This document shows positions 32,925-45,200 of a stretch of DNA of 64,000 nucleotides, in pieces. A program made the position numbers and the translations under genes. Within the stretch, counting starts at the first letter, position 1, and every line of letters begins with the position of its first letter. The notes under the pieces were generated by a model, which was not told the DNA's origin, searched no databases, and saw nothing but the letters and a program-made list of their open reading frames with translations. The stretch comes from Simmondsia chinensis. Lineage: Eukaryota; Streptophyta; Magnoliopsida; Caryophyllales; Simmondsiaceae. Location: NCBI GenBank assembly GCA_018398585.1, contig JAGTTD010000018.1:4409501-4473500 (forward strand). Direction: 5' to 3'.

Positions 32925-33309
32925 TGTGAAGAAATGCAGAATCCTAAGTACTTAATTCGAATCAAATACTACGACCAAACGAGAAATAATATGGATAAAA
33001 GAGAACGAAAAACAAGAACACAATGATTTACGTGGCAACCCCTCTTCAATCGAGAGAGGAGAAAACCACGGGCGGAGATAGAGACTTTTATTGATTTGAG
33101 AATAGAAAAATTACAATTCACATCTCTCTCTCTCTTTCAAGGATGACGGCGGCGCTCACTTTAAATTGGATTCTGAACATGTGAAACCTAGGGCTGTATT
33201 TATAGCCCCGTGAAAAATAGACTCCCGATCGATAGGCAATTCACCAATCGATCGGTGGACCCTCTGGACGCGGGATTCTTCTACGTACATTTGAGGCATA
33301 TTCCTAACA
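32925..33309 (-). repeat. 3' LTR of Copia element 3 (shortened)
   Basis: 385 bp against 474 bp for the partner. About 90 bp carrying GATCGATCGG motifs are missing next to the GTACATTTGAGGCATATTCC junction. Confidence 0.9.
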
Positions 33310-33385
33310 AATCTTCACCTTGACTCAAATTCAATCACCAAAATAAAATATCTCCACCTTCTCCCCTAACACCCCACAACCGGGG

Positions 33386-34480
33386 TTAACAAACTGAAAC
33401 TGAGACCCCAACCAAGTTCGAGCAATGCTCGAATTTCCTGCCGGGAAGAACTTTAGTAAACATGTCTGCTGGATTATCTTCAATACCAATCTTCTTCAAC
33501 TCCACCTTCCACTCATCTATTAGATCTCGAATAAAATGATGCTTGACATCATTGTGCTTCGTTCTGTCATGATGCGTCATCTGATCTTTAGCTAGGTGAA
33601 TTGCTGACTGGCTATCACAGTAAACCCCAACAGTGCCCTGATCAACACTGATGTCACTAACCAAACCTCTCAACCAAACGGCTTCCTCAAACGCGTCCGT
33701 AACTGCTATATATTCGGCCTCGGTAGTCGACTATGCAATAACTGATTGTAGACATGCTCTCCAACTGATGGCGCTGACTCCCAAACAAAACACATAACCA
33801 GAAGTAGACTTTCTCTTATCGAGGTCTCCACCATAGTCTGAGTCAACATATCCTACTAAATAGCATTTACTCTTCCCAAATTCCAAACATACATCAGAAG
33901 TGCCACGTAAGTACTTGAGAATCCATTTAACAGCGTGCCAATGCTCCTTTCCTGGATTCGTCATGTATCTACTCACTTTACTTATAGCATAAGCAATACT
34001 TGGACGAGTACATACCATAGCATACACAATACTACCCATAGCACTAGAATAAGGGACATGTGACATGTACCTGACATCCTCCTTAGTCTGAGGTGAATCC
34101 AATGCTGAAAGCCTGAAGTGAGCTGCTAAGGGAGTGCTAACAGGTTTAGCATCCTTCATGTGAAATCGGTTTAGAACCTTCTCAATGTACTTCTACTGAG
34201 ACAAGTACAACTTTCCTGCTTTTCGGTCCCTACTGATCTCCATGCCAAGAATCTTCTTAGCTGCTCCTAAGTCCTTCATCTCGAACTCGCTTTTCAACAT
34301 TGCTTTCAAATCATCAATATCTATCATGTCCTTAGCTGCAATTAACATATCATCAATGTATAACAGAAGATAAAGAGTCTGAATCTATCTTTCCAAAATT
34401 CACACAACTATCATACTTGCTTCTGAAGAACCCATGGCTAGTCATAAATTGATCAAACCTCTTGTACCACTGCCTAGGTG
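33386..34480 (-). pseudogene. Copia element 3 C-terminal reverse transcriptase and RNase H
   Basis: A frameshift near 34380 separates this from the preceding block. 'YIDDMLIAAKD' (near 34335), 'KILGMEISRDRK' and 'MKDAKPVSTPLAAH' identify the reverse transcriptase end. 'DSDYGGDLDKRKSTSGYVF' and 'CDSQSAIHLAKDQM' identify RNase H. Stops occur near 34196 (Glu expected) and at 33731 (Gln expected). It ends at 33386, shortly before the polypurine tract. Confidence 0.88.
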
Positions 34481-34481
34481 A

Positions 34482-35906
34482 CTACCTCAAACTATATAAA
34501 GATCTTTTCAATAAACAAACATGATCTTCCTTACCCTTAACAACGAAGCCTTCAGGTTGATGCATGTAAATATTCTCCTCTAGCTCACCATACAAAAATG
34601 CAGTTTTCACATCTAACTGCTCAAGCTCTAAATCATGCATAGCTACTAAAGCAAGTATCGCTCGTATGGAACAATGTCTAACAACAGGTGAGAAAATATC
34701 ATAAAAATCAATACCATGTACTTGACTGTAGCCTTTAGCTACTAACCGAGCCTTGTACCTTGCCTCTTCCACTCCAGGAATGCCTTCTTTTCGTTTGAAG
34801 ACCCATTTGCACCCAATTATTCTTTTTCCTGTTTGAGGCTTGACTAGCTGCCAAATCTGATTCTTCTGTAATGACTCCATTTCTTCATGCATGGCCATTA
34901 GCCACTTCTCTGAGTCCAATCTAGATACAGCTTTTGAATATGAAGACGGTTCAGAATCTTCCACTGTCTCAGCTGTAGTAAGGGTATAGGCTATCATCTC
35001 CTCATACCCATATGTCTGTGGCCGCCTAATCTGCCTCTTTTGCCTACCACCTGCAATTGTATGCTGCTCGACTTGCAGACCTATTTTTGTTGCTTCATCC
35101 TCATCAGAAACATGTACTGAAGGTGCCTGCATACTCTCAAACTGAACTATCTGCAGCTGATTTGAACTTCCTAACTGTATCTGACTTTCATCAGGCTTCT
35201 GCGCCTGAACTGATTCAAGAACTAAGGAGGGCCTGTGTGACGGATGTAATAGAGCAGATTCATCAAAAATAACATCTCTACTAGTCAGAAATTTATGACA
35301 TTTTGGATCCCATAAACGATATCCCTTCACACCTGACGTATAGCCAAGAAAGATACACTTCTTGACCCTAGGCTCTAGCTTTCCATCATTAACATAAGCA
35401 CAAGCAGGACAACCAAATATTTTCAAATGTGAATAATCAGCAGGAGAACCAGACCATACCTCTTCTGGAATCTTAAACTGAAGCGATGAATGAGGAAATC
35501 GATTTACTAAATAACAAGCCATATTAACTGCCTCTGTCCTCCATTCTCTCCCTAATCCTGCATTTGAAAGCATACACCGAGCCTTCTTCAGTAACGTCAT
35601 ATTTAATCTTTCTGCAGCTCCGTTCTGTTGAGGTCGACCTGTACAAGTCTTGTGTCTGACAATGTCATGGTTCTCACAGAATTTGAGGAAATTACCCTCA
35701 ACAAATTCAAGACCATTATCAGTCCTCAACCTCTTTATCTGCTCCCTTGTCTGTTTTTCAAGCATCGTCTTCCACTTCTTGAAGACTTCATAAACTTCAT
35801 CTTTCTGCTTAAGAAAATAGACCCAAACTTTTCTTAAATAATCATCAATGAACGTTAGAAGATACCTGGAACCTCCTTTGGAAACAACTCTGAATGATCC
35901 CCACAA
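34482..35906 (-). pseudogene. Copia element 3 integrase core and N-terminal reverse transcriptase
   Basis: In the gag frame. It carries 'FIDDYLRKVWVYF', 'RTDNGLEFVEG', 'PQQNGAAERLN' (all three integrase catalytic regions), the 'GYTSGVKGYRLWDP' integrase C-terminus, a Gln-rich linker, then 'GCKWVFKRKEGIPG' and 'QLDVKTAFLYGELE'. It ends at a TAG (34482) where Gln of the 'LKQSPRQWY' motif is expected. The intact integrase C-terminus is the part deleted in element 2. Confidence 0.92.
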
Positions 35907-35939
35907 ATCTGAATGTATATAGGCTAATGTTCCTATAGT

Positions 35940-37373
35940 CTAATGCACTGCCTGCTTGAAGCTGACTCTCTTCTGCTTCCCATATACACAGTGCTCACAT
36001 AAATCCATCAGTCCAGTTGACTGACCACATAACAGACCCCTCTTACTCAACTCTGATAGCCCTTTATCACTCATATGGCCCCATCTCATGTGCCACATCT
36101 TAGTAATCTCTGTATCTGTCATAGACGGTGTGGAAATAGCTATTGTCCCTATCACGGTAGAACCTATAAGCTCGTACAAGGTTCCTACCCTTCGACCCTT
36201 CATCACAATCAATGCACCTTTACTGACCCTTATAGCTCCACCTTCAGCTGTGTACCTGTACCCATTAGACTCAAGGGTACCTAAAGAGGTAAGGTTCTTT
36301 TTCAAGTCTGGAACGTGCCTCACGTCGCTAAGTGTCCTGATAGTACCATTAAACATCTTCACACAAACTGTTCCAATACCCATTACCTTACATGCGGCAT
36401 CGTTGCCCATCAAGACTACTCCGCCCTGAATTGACTTATAAGTGACGAACCAGTCTTTGTTAGGACAAACATGGTAAGAACAACCCGAATCCATGATCCA
36501 CTTATCTCTGGACCTATTCTGTGACTCGGTTACTAGTAGGACATTAGCATCTCCCTCATCTTCAACTACACTAGCCTCAGTGGACTTATCACCTCTATTA
36601 TGGTCATGCTTGTTATCTTCTTTCTGCTTATTCTTAAGTTTATAGCAGTTTTTCTTTATGTGCCCTTTCTTGTGACAAAAGTTACATGATAGATTCTTGT
36701 GTCTAGCCTTAGACCTTGACTTCTTTCCACCATCAGACCCTCTATTCTCAATTCTACCTCTCATGAACAAACCATTACCAGAGTCATTCACAGAGTCAGA
36801 CAATACTTTGTCTACTCTCTTTTTACTCACTAGGTTTCTCTTTACTTCATCAATTGTGATAGGTGACCTACCACCATATATCATGCTTTCTACAAAGCCT
36901 TTATATGAATTAAAGAGTGAACATAATAACAACATGGCCTGATCTTCATCTTTAGGGGAATCATCCAATTCTTTTAACCCTTGAATTATAGAGTTAAATT
37001 CATTAATATGGTTCTTAAGGGATGTACCTTCCGACATACAAAACGTGAACAACCAGCGCTTGACTGCGAGTTTATTGGAGACCAATTTGAAGCAGAACAT
37101 CTCCTGCAGCTTCTCCCACAACTCCTTAGCGGTTTTCACCTCCAAGACTTCTGTCAGAACATCATCTGTAAGACACATTTGAATAGCTATAAGTGCCTTC
37201 TCATCTGACTCCTCCCATTGTGCTTTGGATAAACTCTCCAGCTTTTTCTCTTTTCCATCCAGTGCTTTCTTCAAGCCATTCTGTGTCAAGAGACCTTTAA
37301 CGCGGACTTGCCATAAACTGAAACTCTCTTGACCACCAAACTTCTCTACTTCAGATTTAATCGCTAACGTCAT
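35940..37373 (-). pseudogene. Copia element 3 gag, protease and integrase zinc finger
   Basis: The ATG at 37373 opens 477 uninterrupted codons. They include TNT1-type gag ('VEKFGGQESFSLWQVRVKG'), an intact zinc knuckle 'CNFCHKKGHIKKNC', the protease site 'WIMDSGCSYHVCPN', and the integrase finger 'WHMRWGH' with 'CEHCVYGKQKRVSF'. A TAG at 35940 ends the run; the same frame reopens with 'YIHSDLWG', so a single nonsense codon separates it from the next block. Confidence 0.92.
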
Positions 37374-37395
37374 AGTACCAAAACGAACAACAAGG

Positions 37396-37407
37396 GCTAT
37401 GATACCA
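37396..37407 (-). other. Primer-binding site of Copia element 3
   Basis: On the minus strand TGGTATCATAGC, a one-base variant of the initiator Met tRNA site, three bases inside the LTR. Confidence 0.85.
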
Positions 37408-37410
37408 GTT

Positions 37411-37884
37411 TGTGAGGAAATACGGAATCCCAGATACTTAATTTGAATCAAATACTACGACCAAACGAGAAGTAATACCGATAAAAGAGAACGAAAAACA
37501 AGAACACAATAATTTACGTGGAAACCCCTCTTCAATTGAGAGGGCAGAAAACCACGGGCAGAGATGGAGACTTTTATTGATTTGAGAATAGAAGAATTAC
37601 AATTCACTTCTCTCTCTCTCAAGGATGACGGCAGCGCTTACTTTGAATTATATTCTGAACACGTGAAACTTAGGGCTATATTTATAGCCCTGTGAAAAAT
37701 AGACTCCCGATCGATCAGTAGTTCATCGATCGATCGGGGAACCCTCTAGACGCGGGATTCTTCTACGTACATATTCCAATCGATCGGCCTCTTTTCCTGA
37801 TCGATCGGCCTCTTCTCTCGATCGATCGGGGTACTCCCTGCTTGCCTCCACTTAGAACTAAGAATTTAAGGCATATTTCTAACA
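37411..37884 (-). repeat. 5' LTR of Copia element 3
   Basis: On the minus strand it starts TGTTAGAAATATGCC and ends TCCTCACA. U3 has at least four CGATCGATCGG-like palindromes (37705-37830). TATA box (complement of 37679-37686) and AATAAAAGTC motif downstream. Confidence 0.92.
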
Positions 37885-37889
37885 GTAAA

Positions 37890-38175
37890 GTTCAAAAGCA
37901 ACTATTTTCCCTTAGAAAACTTGATGCAATTGTTGCAGCATTATACTTAATGTTCGCGACATCCTGCTGTCATGACACCATGACGGCTACCGTGAAGCAA
38001 ATTTGATTCTGCCAAAGAGTTGGCATGCAAGATTCACACACAAGCCAAGTGAGGTTCCCTTACAAAAAAACTCATGTTTAATAAAATAGTCCGCTAGACT
38101 TATATTGATTACTTCTTTTATCACAAGTATTATATGAGACTCTATTACTTAACTCATATATAAAGTATCTAATAG
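37890..38175 (+). other. End of the HMA8-like intron
   Basis: AT-rich intron sequence with a TAATAG acceptor at its end; nothing else seen. Confidence 0.5.
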
Positions 38176-38630
38176 GCAACAACGTTGTCGCAATGGTTGG
38201 GGTCAGGATCAATGATGCTGCAGCCCTCGCAACATCCCACATCAGGGTTGCCATGGTTGGGGCGCTGCACCCGCCAGTGAGGCAGCCTCGATCGTGCTAA
38301 TGGGTAAGCGGCTATCACAGTTGCTCGATGCATTGGAACTTAGCAAGCCGATGATTAACACGATAAAGCAAAATCTGTGGTGGGCATTTGCATGCAATAT
38401 AGTCGGGATCCGATTGCTGCAGGGATGTTGTTGCCGGTTTGTTGAACGGTGCTGACCCCATCAGTAGCTGGGGCACTCATGGGGTTGAGTTCTGTCGGGG
38501 TGGTGACCAACTTTTTGCTTCTTAGATTGATGTTTTCATTGAGGCCCAAGGATAAGAGATCAGTTTCTGATCTGGTGCTCGGAAAGAGGAAATCTAGGCA
38601 CTATTCCCGAGGGTTACGAAATGTATCATG
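38176..38630 (+). pseudogene. HMA8: HMA8-like last exon (hinge and last TM helices)
   Basis: After TCTAATAG the sequence encodes 'NNVVAMVGVRINDAAALATS' (hinge motif damaged), a frameshifted Gly/Ala stretch, 'QNLWWAFACNIVGI', a TGA near 38443 and 'TPSVAGALMGLSSVGVVTN'. A LINE tail begins at 38634, right at the expected C-terminus. Confidence 0.85.
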
Positions 38631-38633
38631 TTG

Positions 38634-38850
38634 CAACAACAACAACAACAGCTCCCGCATACGCAGGGTCTGGGGAGGGTGGATGTACACAACATTCCCC
38701 CTTTAGGGTGCTACCCTGAAGAGAGGCTGTTGTTAAGGACCCCCAACCTGAGGAACGTGTCATCATAGATGCATAGAAGTCTAAAAGCATGAGAGCAACA
38801 TAGTATTAGGTAGTATAAGGCAGCATATGGCACAAGCCAAACACTATGAG
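38634..38850 (-). mobile_element. RTE-LINE tail at the 3' end of the HMA8-like pseudogene
   Basis: (CAA)n at 38634, then the complement of the CCCAGACCCTGC block and AGGGTGCTACCCTGAAGAGA, continuing 5' into a GCATAGAAG…GCATGAGAGCA stretch like the LINE 3' UTR. The 5' border is fuzzy. Confidence 0.68.
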
Positions 38851-39765
38851 CAAACTCAGAGGGGCATTATTTTCTCTTAAAATTAATGGATTGCATGTAT
38901 TAGGTTAGTGTAATATATTTGTTTTCTCTGCGTATTTATCATGCTTGAGGGCATCCTTTATTAGATGATACATTTTCTTCAGACTACTTAAAAAGTCACA
39001 CTGTTAACAACTGATCTATCATGTTCGAGCAAGTAACAATCGGAAAAGCAACATGGTTAAGCATGAAGCCAAAATTAGATCTGTTTGAAACCTTCTCCTG
39101 TTGTTTCCAAAGGCATCTCTCTCATATTTTTTGTTCAATTGACGCCATTTTGTATGGTTTCGAACTTATTTAGAAGAGTTACATTTCAATCGGGTAAGCA
39201 CAAGGCTTTGGACCCGAAAGGATTTTCAAGTATTTTCTATCAATATTATTGTAATATGATTATAAATCCGATGTTATTAAGTCAATTTGAGCTTTTTCCC
39301 AAAGCGGATTCTTGCTGAGGGGCACGAAGTGACCATGTTTTTGTTCTCAAATTTGAAAAGTCATTAACTCTCTATCAAAGATCCAGACTAACTAGATAAA
39401 GTCAACGATGAACGTGGATGTTCCCTTTCCCATTTGCATTGGTGAAAGAAACACAAATTCAAGATAACATCTTTATTGGCGATAAATCTTTTTATACAAT
39501 GAGCTTGTGATAAATTTAATTAGAATTTCCTCTATGAAGTCCTTCGATTCCGTGGGCTCAAATGATTTATTTTGTTTAGTTCAAGGAGCGTGTGACGCTA
39601 GTGAGCATACCACTTATTTTTGATGGTGAAAGGTTGGGATCTTTCTTGCATGGAAGAGGTCAGCGTCATCTCCTTATTATTGTAATTGAAGCTGGTTCGA
39701 GAATGATAGCGAGGCATATAATTTATGGATCTCTTACGGTGCTACATTATGAAACGTAATCTCGT
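38851..39765. other. Non-coding, nothing recognised
   Basis: No coherent ORF or repeat identified between the LINE tail and the short SINE. Confidence 0.45.
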
Positions 39766-39777
39766 TATATCTAACTT

Positions 39778-39887
39778 GCCAGACTCTGGTTTGTCCCAAT
39801 AGTTGGAATGGTAGTTGGCCAACCCTAGGACTCGGGTTCGAATCCAGCATACCCCCTCCCCAAGCTTTACAGATGCAAGAAAAAAGA
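39778..39887 (+). mobile_element. Short tRNA-derived SINE, about 110 bp
   Basis: A perfect B-box GGGTTCGAATCC (near 39835) preceded by an A-box-like AATGGTAGTTGGCC, then CCCCCTCCCCAAGC and an A-rich end. Flanked by TATATCTAACTT (39766-39777) and TATATCTGACTT (39888-39899), 11 of 12 identical. Confidence 0.65.
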
Positions 39888-39899
39888 TATATCTGACTT

Positions 39900-42261
39900 T
39901 TTCCACATGAATGTATCCTATTCTTAAAGTGAATGTTTATCCCTGTGGATTGCTCATGAATATGATCAAACTTTTTTGCAGAGCTTGTAGAAATATGGTA
40001 AATCATAGTAACTTGAGTATTTTGTTCTCTTCAAATATTCTTGATGTGTTCTATAGTATATGTTAAATCATGCACTCGCAAGTGTATGAGTTTGCCGTAG
40101 TAACTGGCAGGTATGAGGTGTTGTATCCACAAGAAACTGATATTTAACAAAAGTCAATTTCTTTTTATTGATTGCTAATCGGGTTGTTTTAGAATTTTTA
40201 AAATCCAATTAAAATTAAATTTAAATGACGATCAAGCCATCGAGTAGTTTGACTTCAGTTTACCAATCTTGGACCTAGAATATGACTTATTACAAAGCTG
40301 TTTTTAAGAATTTAGGTTGCAAGTTTTAAGTTTTTTTTTTTGATAATTACAAGTTTTAAGTTCAAGTTAACATTCAATTGGTATGCGGTAATAAATTAGT
40401 CAAAGGCTCTGTTTGGCATATGGAATTAGAATTGGATTGTGAAATTGCAATTTCAATTTAAATTATGGTGAAATTGGTATTCTTTAAATGAAATTTCATT
40501 GTTTTGTTAGATAAAAGAATTAGGGTTTGGAACCATGGGTTTTAGTCAATCAAGCAGGAGCATTTCGAGTTTTGAATTAATAAGGGTCAAACTTTGATCC
40601 GGTCAAATACTTTGAATTCGAGTAATTCTAGTTTCAAGTCAAATCAAGTTGGGTTTCAGCTGCAGCGAATCCTTTTGTGTTTCAAGTCATCTTGGCTTTT
40701 CAGTTAATTGAGTTAGGTTTTTTCGGATTCATGCTAGAATGGATAGGTTTGAGTTGGTTTAGGTCATCTCAAATTCGAGTCATCTTAATTTTGGGTCAAA
40801 TACGTTACATTACTTGAAATTTCGGGATACCTCTTGTCAAGTTAAATTTAGGTCGAAGGCAAAGAGGGTCAGATCATTTTGGTTTTAGATTGTCTTTCTT
40901 TAAGTCATCTTGGGTTTTGATAATCAAATGAGGTTATATTGGGTTTTATGTCAAAGTTTATAGGGAATTGGAATGTGAGATTTTAGTTAAAACCAATTCT
41001 ATGTAATTGGACAATGGCATTGCAATTTTAATTTTAGTAGGTGAACCAAACAACAGAATTGAAACTCTGAGCTTCAATTCCTATCTCAATCCCAATTCCA
41101 AGGGTATTCAATTAACATTTTAGATAGAGAAATTTGATAAGAAAATTGATGTTCAATCCATTCCTTCTTGTTGAACTTTTACTAGTTTTTGGTTCTATCT
41201 GTTACGGTTTGAAGTAATGAATTTAATTAAAATTCTAACTAGTCCGGATCAAGTTAGCAAATTAGGTATGAAGCCAAATTAAGCTATTATTGTTCCATCA
41301 AATTCTCGCTTCTCAATATGGACTTGTTCTAGATTTAAGTAATAAACATATTTAATGTTAAAGTACGAATCTCAATTTGTGAAAAAAATTGATTGAAGAT
41401 CAGAAAGGATCAATCATTAGTCAACCCACTACAACATCGATTTGCATGTTTGTCGATTTCTAGTTTAGATTGGATCAACATAAGACCAACCGAATTGTCT
41501 AATCTTTGGGCTTTGCTTTAGATCGATATTGGTCCTCATCATAGATTGAAATTGAAACTTGATCCAAGATAGGATTAGACACAACCAATTATTCTTTAGT
41601 ATGATCTTTAGCCTTTAATTTGGGTCTTCAATCGGGTCCAACTCGAGTTTATAGTAATGATTATATTTACAATGTTTGACACTCTAATCCAAACCAAAAC
41701 CAAAACCAAAATTTTAGTCAAACAAAATCAGTTATTATCCTACCTAATTTATGCCTAGTGTAATCATCCTCAAATCTTCTTATTTTTATGAGAACAGTAG
41801 AATTCCCAAAATTAAAATAATTGTCATATTATTTTCCTCAATACTTTTTCCCCTTAGTATTTTCCGGACCTTCCAAATTACAAAAAAAACCATATTTTTC
41901 TTCTCCTTTCCGCAAAACTTCACATATTTCAAAGGACTCAGAATTTGTTTTTCTATTGTGATAGCTGAAACGGAACATTCCCCCGCTACATTACAATACA
42001 AAAGCTCCAACAAATGACCGATAGCACCATTACAGGAAAACAAACATTTAATCTGGAAGGACATCTTTTATAATGAAACACATTAGGTCAGAAATATAGA
42101 AATTCAAAACCAACCGTACAATGCAAGAGCACCCAAATTTTCAGGATTTTCATGACCTCTATAAGTAGGATACAAAAACACAACATGAAGTAAAAATGAG
42201 CAGGCAACACAGCTAGGTATACAACTTTTGTACAAGGCTAAGTTTTGTTGTATTAACATCA
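39900..42261. other. Intergenic, repetitive but unclassified
   Basis: The AATCATGCACTCGCAAGTGT motif at 40066 recalls 22625. From about 40540 to 41650 there is a simple, phrase-like sequence of GGTCAAATC, GAGTCATCTTGGG and TCAAGTT words, probably very old tandem-derived DNA. No gene was seen. Confidence 0.4.
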
Positions 42262-45200
42262 TCAGCTAGTAGTTGGTTCCAAGGCTTCAACTTCGTTGTA
42301 TGTGCCCGTCTCCTCATTGTATGAGTACCTGCATTGAAATGAAGGGTCAATCCTAATATGAAGTAGCACCAGTGGCATATTTTGAATCATGTATTTGATT
42401 TCTTCCGAAAGCAGATGAATAATCATCATCTGCTTCTCACGTTCCACGAATACTCGAGACATTGAGGAATATTCAGAAAGGTGTTTTGGAAATCGATCTG
42501 ATTCTATCTTTGTTCCTTCTGTTTGAAGAGAGAAGGATCCCGAAAAATCGATCTCGTTTTTAGTTGGATTCCTCCGTGGAATTAAATAAAGGTCGTCAAT
42601 GTAATAGTCATTACATATCAAATTTTGAGCTAGCAATGCATGATTGGTTATTGTTAAGGAATTCTAGTTTGTAACAACTTCTGTGTAATGTCCATGAATT
42701 GGATTTTATTCAGTAGAAAAGGGTATGAAATCAATTGTAATTCCATTTTTATTTTACAAATATTGTAGGCTTACAAACAACTTTTGTTCCCATGAAAAAG
42801 CACATATCACTGCCATCCATTACATAATGTTTGCAACCTCCAACTTCTGCAAAAACGTTGGCTGCAAACAGCAATTTGCTTCCGTACGTCCCCCGCAAAT
42901 GCCATATAAGCAATGTTACACTAGCGCCTAAAAAATTCCAGTGACTACGGGAACCATCTATAGGACCAAACTTGTAGTTCGCAATTGTTAAAACGGTCAT
43001 GGCAACCATGTCCCAAATTCTACATAATGGGTCAGCGATCATGTAGGGTTCTCAAAGCAACATGAGTGATTTTTAGTCCTCATATTTACAAAAATTCAAG
43101 GGAAAAGTCATGTGACCATATTAATAGAACTTTTTGTAGTTTTTAACACACAGATTTTATTAATATGTTTTATTATATTTTCTTTTTATAGAAGTAAGAA
43201 AAACATTAGGAGCTCTTTTTAAGAAAGGAGCAATCTAATGCATCAGAATTATGAAAGCCATTACGCAAGTGCCATTGAAAAATAGCTAGTTCAAAATTCA
43301 TTATGTGACGATATTACATTGTGGAATGACATTTATTTCATTCCATGGACCTACCTAAAAAGAAAATCTCAAGCGTTGCACATCCCCAAACAAAGTAATC
43401 CAGATCATTGAATCAAATGAAGACGGTCATGCAACAGGTTTTGAGCTATTAGTTACATCTATGCTGTCAACATATTATGCAACCAGTAATACAACAGTTT
43501 TACAACAGAATGATGCAACCACAAAGCATTTAATTCCTTAGTCCAGACTCAAGTGTTCCAAACAAGGGATTTACCTTGGAAAATTGTATTGTTAGTAGAT
43601 AATTTGGGAGTCAGAAAACCTATTCTAGTTACAGTGACAAGTTTCGTAGTCCAATACTACTATTCCTAAGTACTTGCAGAGTTGTAAAAGAGGCTCAGCT
43701 ACTCCAACTACGCTCACTCTCTTTGGATAAACAGAGAATGTTTAGTCCACTTGAAGGGAAGGTGAGATTAGTGTAATTGATTGGATGGAAAATTTTCTCT
43801 ACCCTAACAAAAGAAAATATCATCTTTTCTCCCACAGAGGAAAATATTTTCTCCATACCTGTGTGACTACTCACGTAAAAAGTTGACAGAAATAGGATAG
43901 AACAAGGCTTACCCTCAACCAAACCGAACCTACATGATTTGACCCATGGAATCAAATCACAGTGTACGGTTGTGCTGCAATAATGGCACACTGTTGTGTA
44001 CTTTATGCAACAGATCACAACAATCATGTTTAAGGTTTTTTGGGGAATATCAAATGCTCTTAATTCTTATGTTTGTAAAAACTTGCATGAAAAGCTACAT
44101 ATACTCATTACTTGAGACTTCAACTAATAGTTATAATGCATTATGAGGCTATAAGCACAACAGTCAATCACATAATGCTAGGTCACTTCAATATGGTTTG
44201 TGGAAAAAGAACCAGCGAAGAAAGAGAGAGAGAGAGTTACCATTGTCCAGATGCTGCATAGCAGTACAATCCTGAAGAGGGATCATAATAGTAGCCCAAA
44301 CTGCTGTTATAATAATAACTGTATGCAGAGAAAATTCATTTGTAAACCATGAGTTAAGAATCCTATCTAACACAAGGAAACCATAAAGTCACGGAATCAA
44401 ACATCAGTTTTCAGTCACTGCCACAAGGCTGCAAAAGCAATATATTACGGCCTATCTCATTTGGTTCATAAAGGAACATAAGTGTGCATGCAAAAGTCAA
44501 CTGAAAATGAAAGCATACAGTCATACATATATGTAGTGTTTAGTATGGTCTTAAAACCACTTTCTTGGGAAAAATTGTTGAGGACTGTAAATAAGTCAAG
44601 CTGGCTCATAAGCCCTCTTGGCATAAGGCTCATGTAGCTCGGCTCATCATGAGCCTGAGCTAAAGCCTAAGCTTAATAACCTTAAACTAGTAAGCTTGCG
44701 AGCCTAAACAAGCCCAAATATAAAAAACAGTAAAATTCAATATTTATTTAAGTACTATTTTACATTTATTTAATTATTTCAGATTTAAACATAATATATT
44801 TTGAAATTTAAACCTACAAACTAAAACCATTACTAATTAATAACACACTTGCTGAAACTTAATGCGTTTACCATATTGCAGCTTCTTAAAAATTGTTATC
44901 AGTCTACACTAAATGATCTTCCCCTGTTTTTGTAATTTCCAATGACCACGGCATCAACTTAAATGATCTTGCAAGCATAAGGATAAAACAACCACCCAAT
45001 GTCTCAAAGAAACTCCCGCAAAGGCAGGGTCTAGAGAGAGTAAGGTGTATGCAACTTTACCCCTATAAGGTGCAACTTGGTAGAGAGTTATTTCCAGAGA
45101 AGCATAAGGTTAAAACGCTACATGCATTTCAACTTGCAAATTTTAAAATCTACACCAATGCTTCAACTTCTATTTTAAATTTTCCTGTCTGACATACAAG

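Larger units (their letters stand above)
32925..37884 (-). mobile_element. Copia LTR retrotransposon 3 (TNT1-like), full length
   Basis: A minus-strand element of about 5.0 kb in the intron after HMA8-like exon block 5. The 3' LTR is at 32925-33309 and the 5' LTR at 37411-37884. The primer site is at 37396-37407, and a purine tract lies at 33310-33321 (AAGGTGAAGATT on the minus strand). Target duplication is perfect (GTAAA at 32920-32924 and 37885-37889). gag-pol has four stops and one frameshift, making it the best preserved of the three Copia elements. Confidence 0.95.
22450..38630 (+). pseudogene. HMA8: PAA2/HMA8-type copper P1B-ATPase, decayed multi-exon copy
   Basis: Plant PAA2/HMA8 is the chloroplast thylakoid copper pump that supplies plastocyanin. 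Six exon blocks in the right order and strand, most with usable GT/AG borders, recall it: 22450-22524, 24602-24878, 26446-26742, 28194-28292, 31164-32703 (split by a solo LTR) and 38176 to about 38630. Key motifs are changed: TGE to TKE (actuator), CPC to CSC (membrane Cu site), DKTGT to DRTRT (phosphorylation loop) and GDGIND to GVRIND (hinge). There are also several stops and frameshifts. The N-terminal metal-binding domain and transit peptide were not found. Retained introns show a genomic duplicate or the dead original, not a retrocopy. Introns are swollen by repeats. Confidence 0.88.

Noticed and set aside
39778..39850. tRNA gene
   Set aside because: A perfect B-box is present, but no cloverleaf with acceptor and anticodon stems could be folded by eye, and a target duplication and A-rich tail mark it as a SINE.
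40620..41650. Coding sequence in the phrase-like repeat region
   Set aside because: Only short frames with many stops; the repeated words suggest old tandem-derived DNA.
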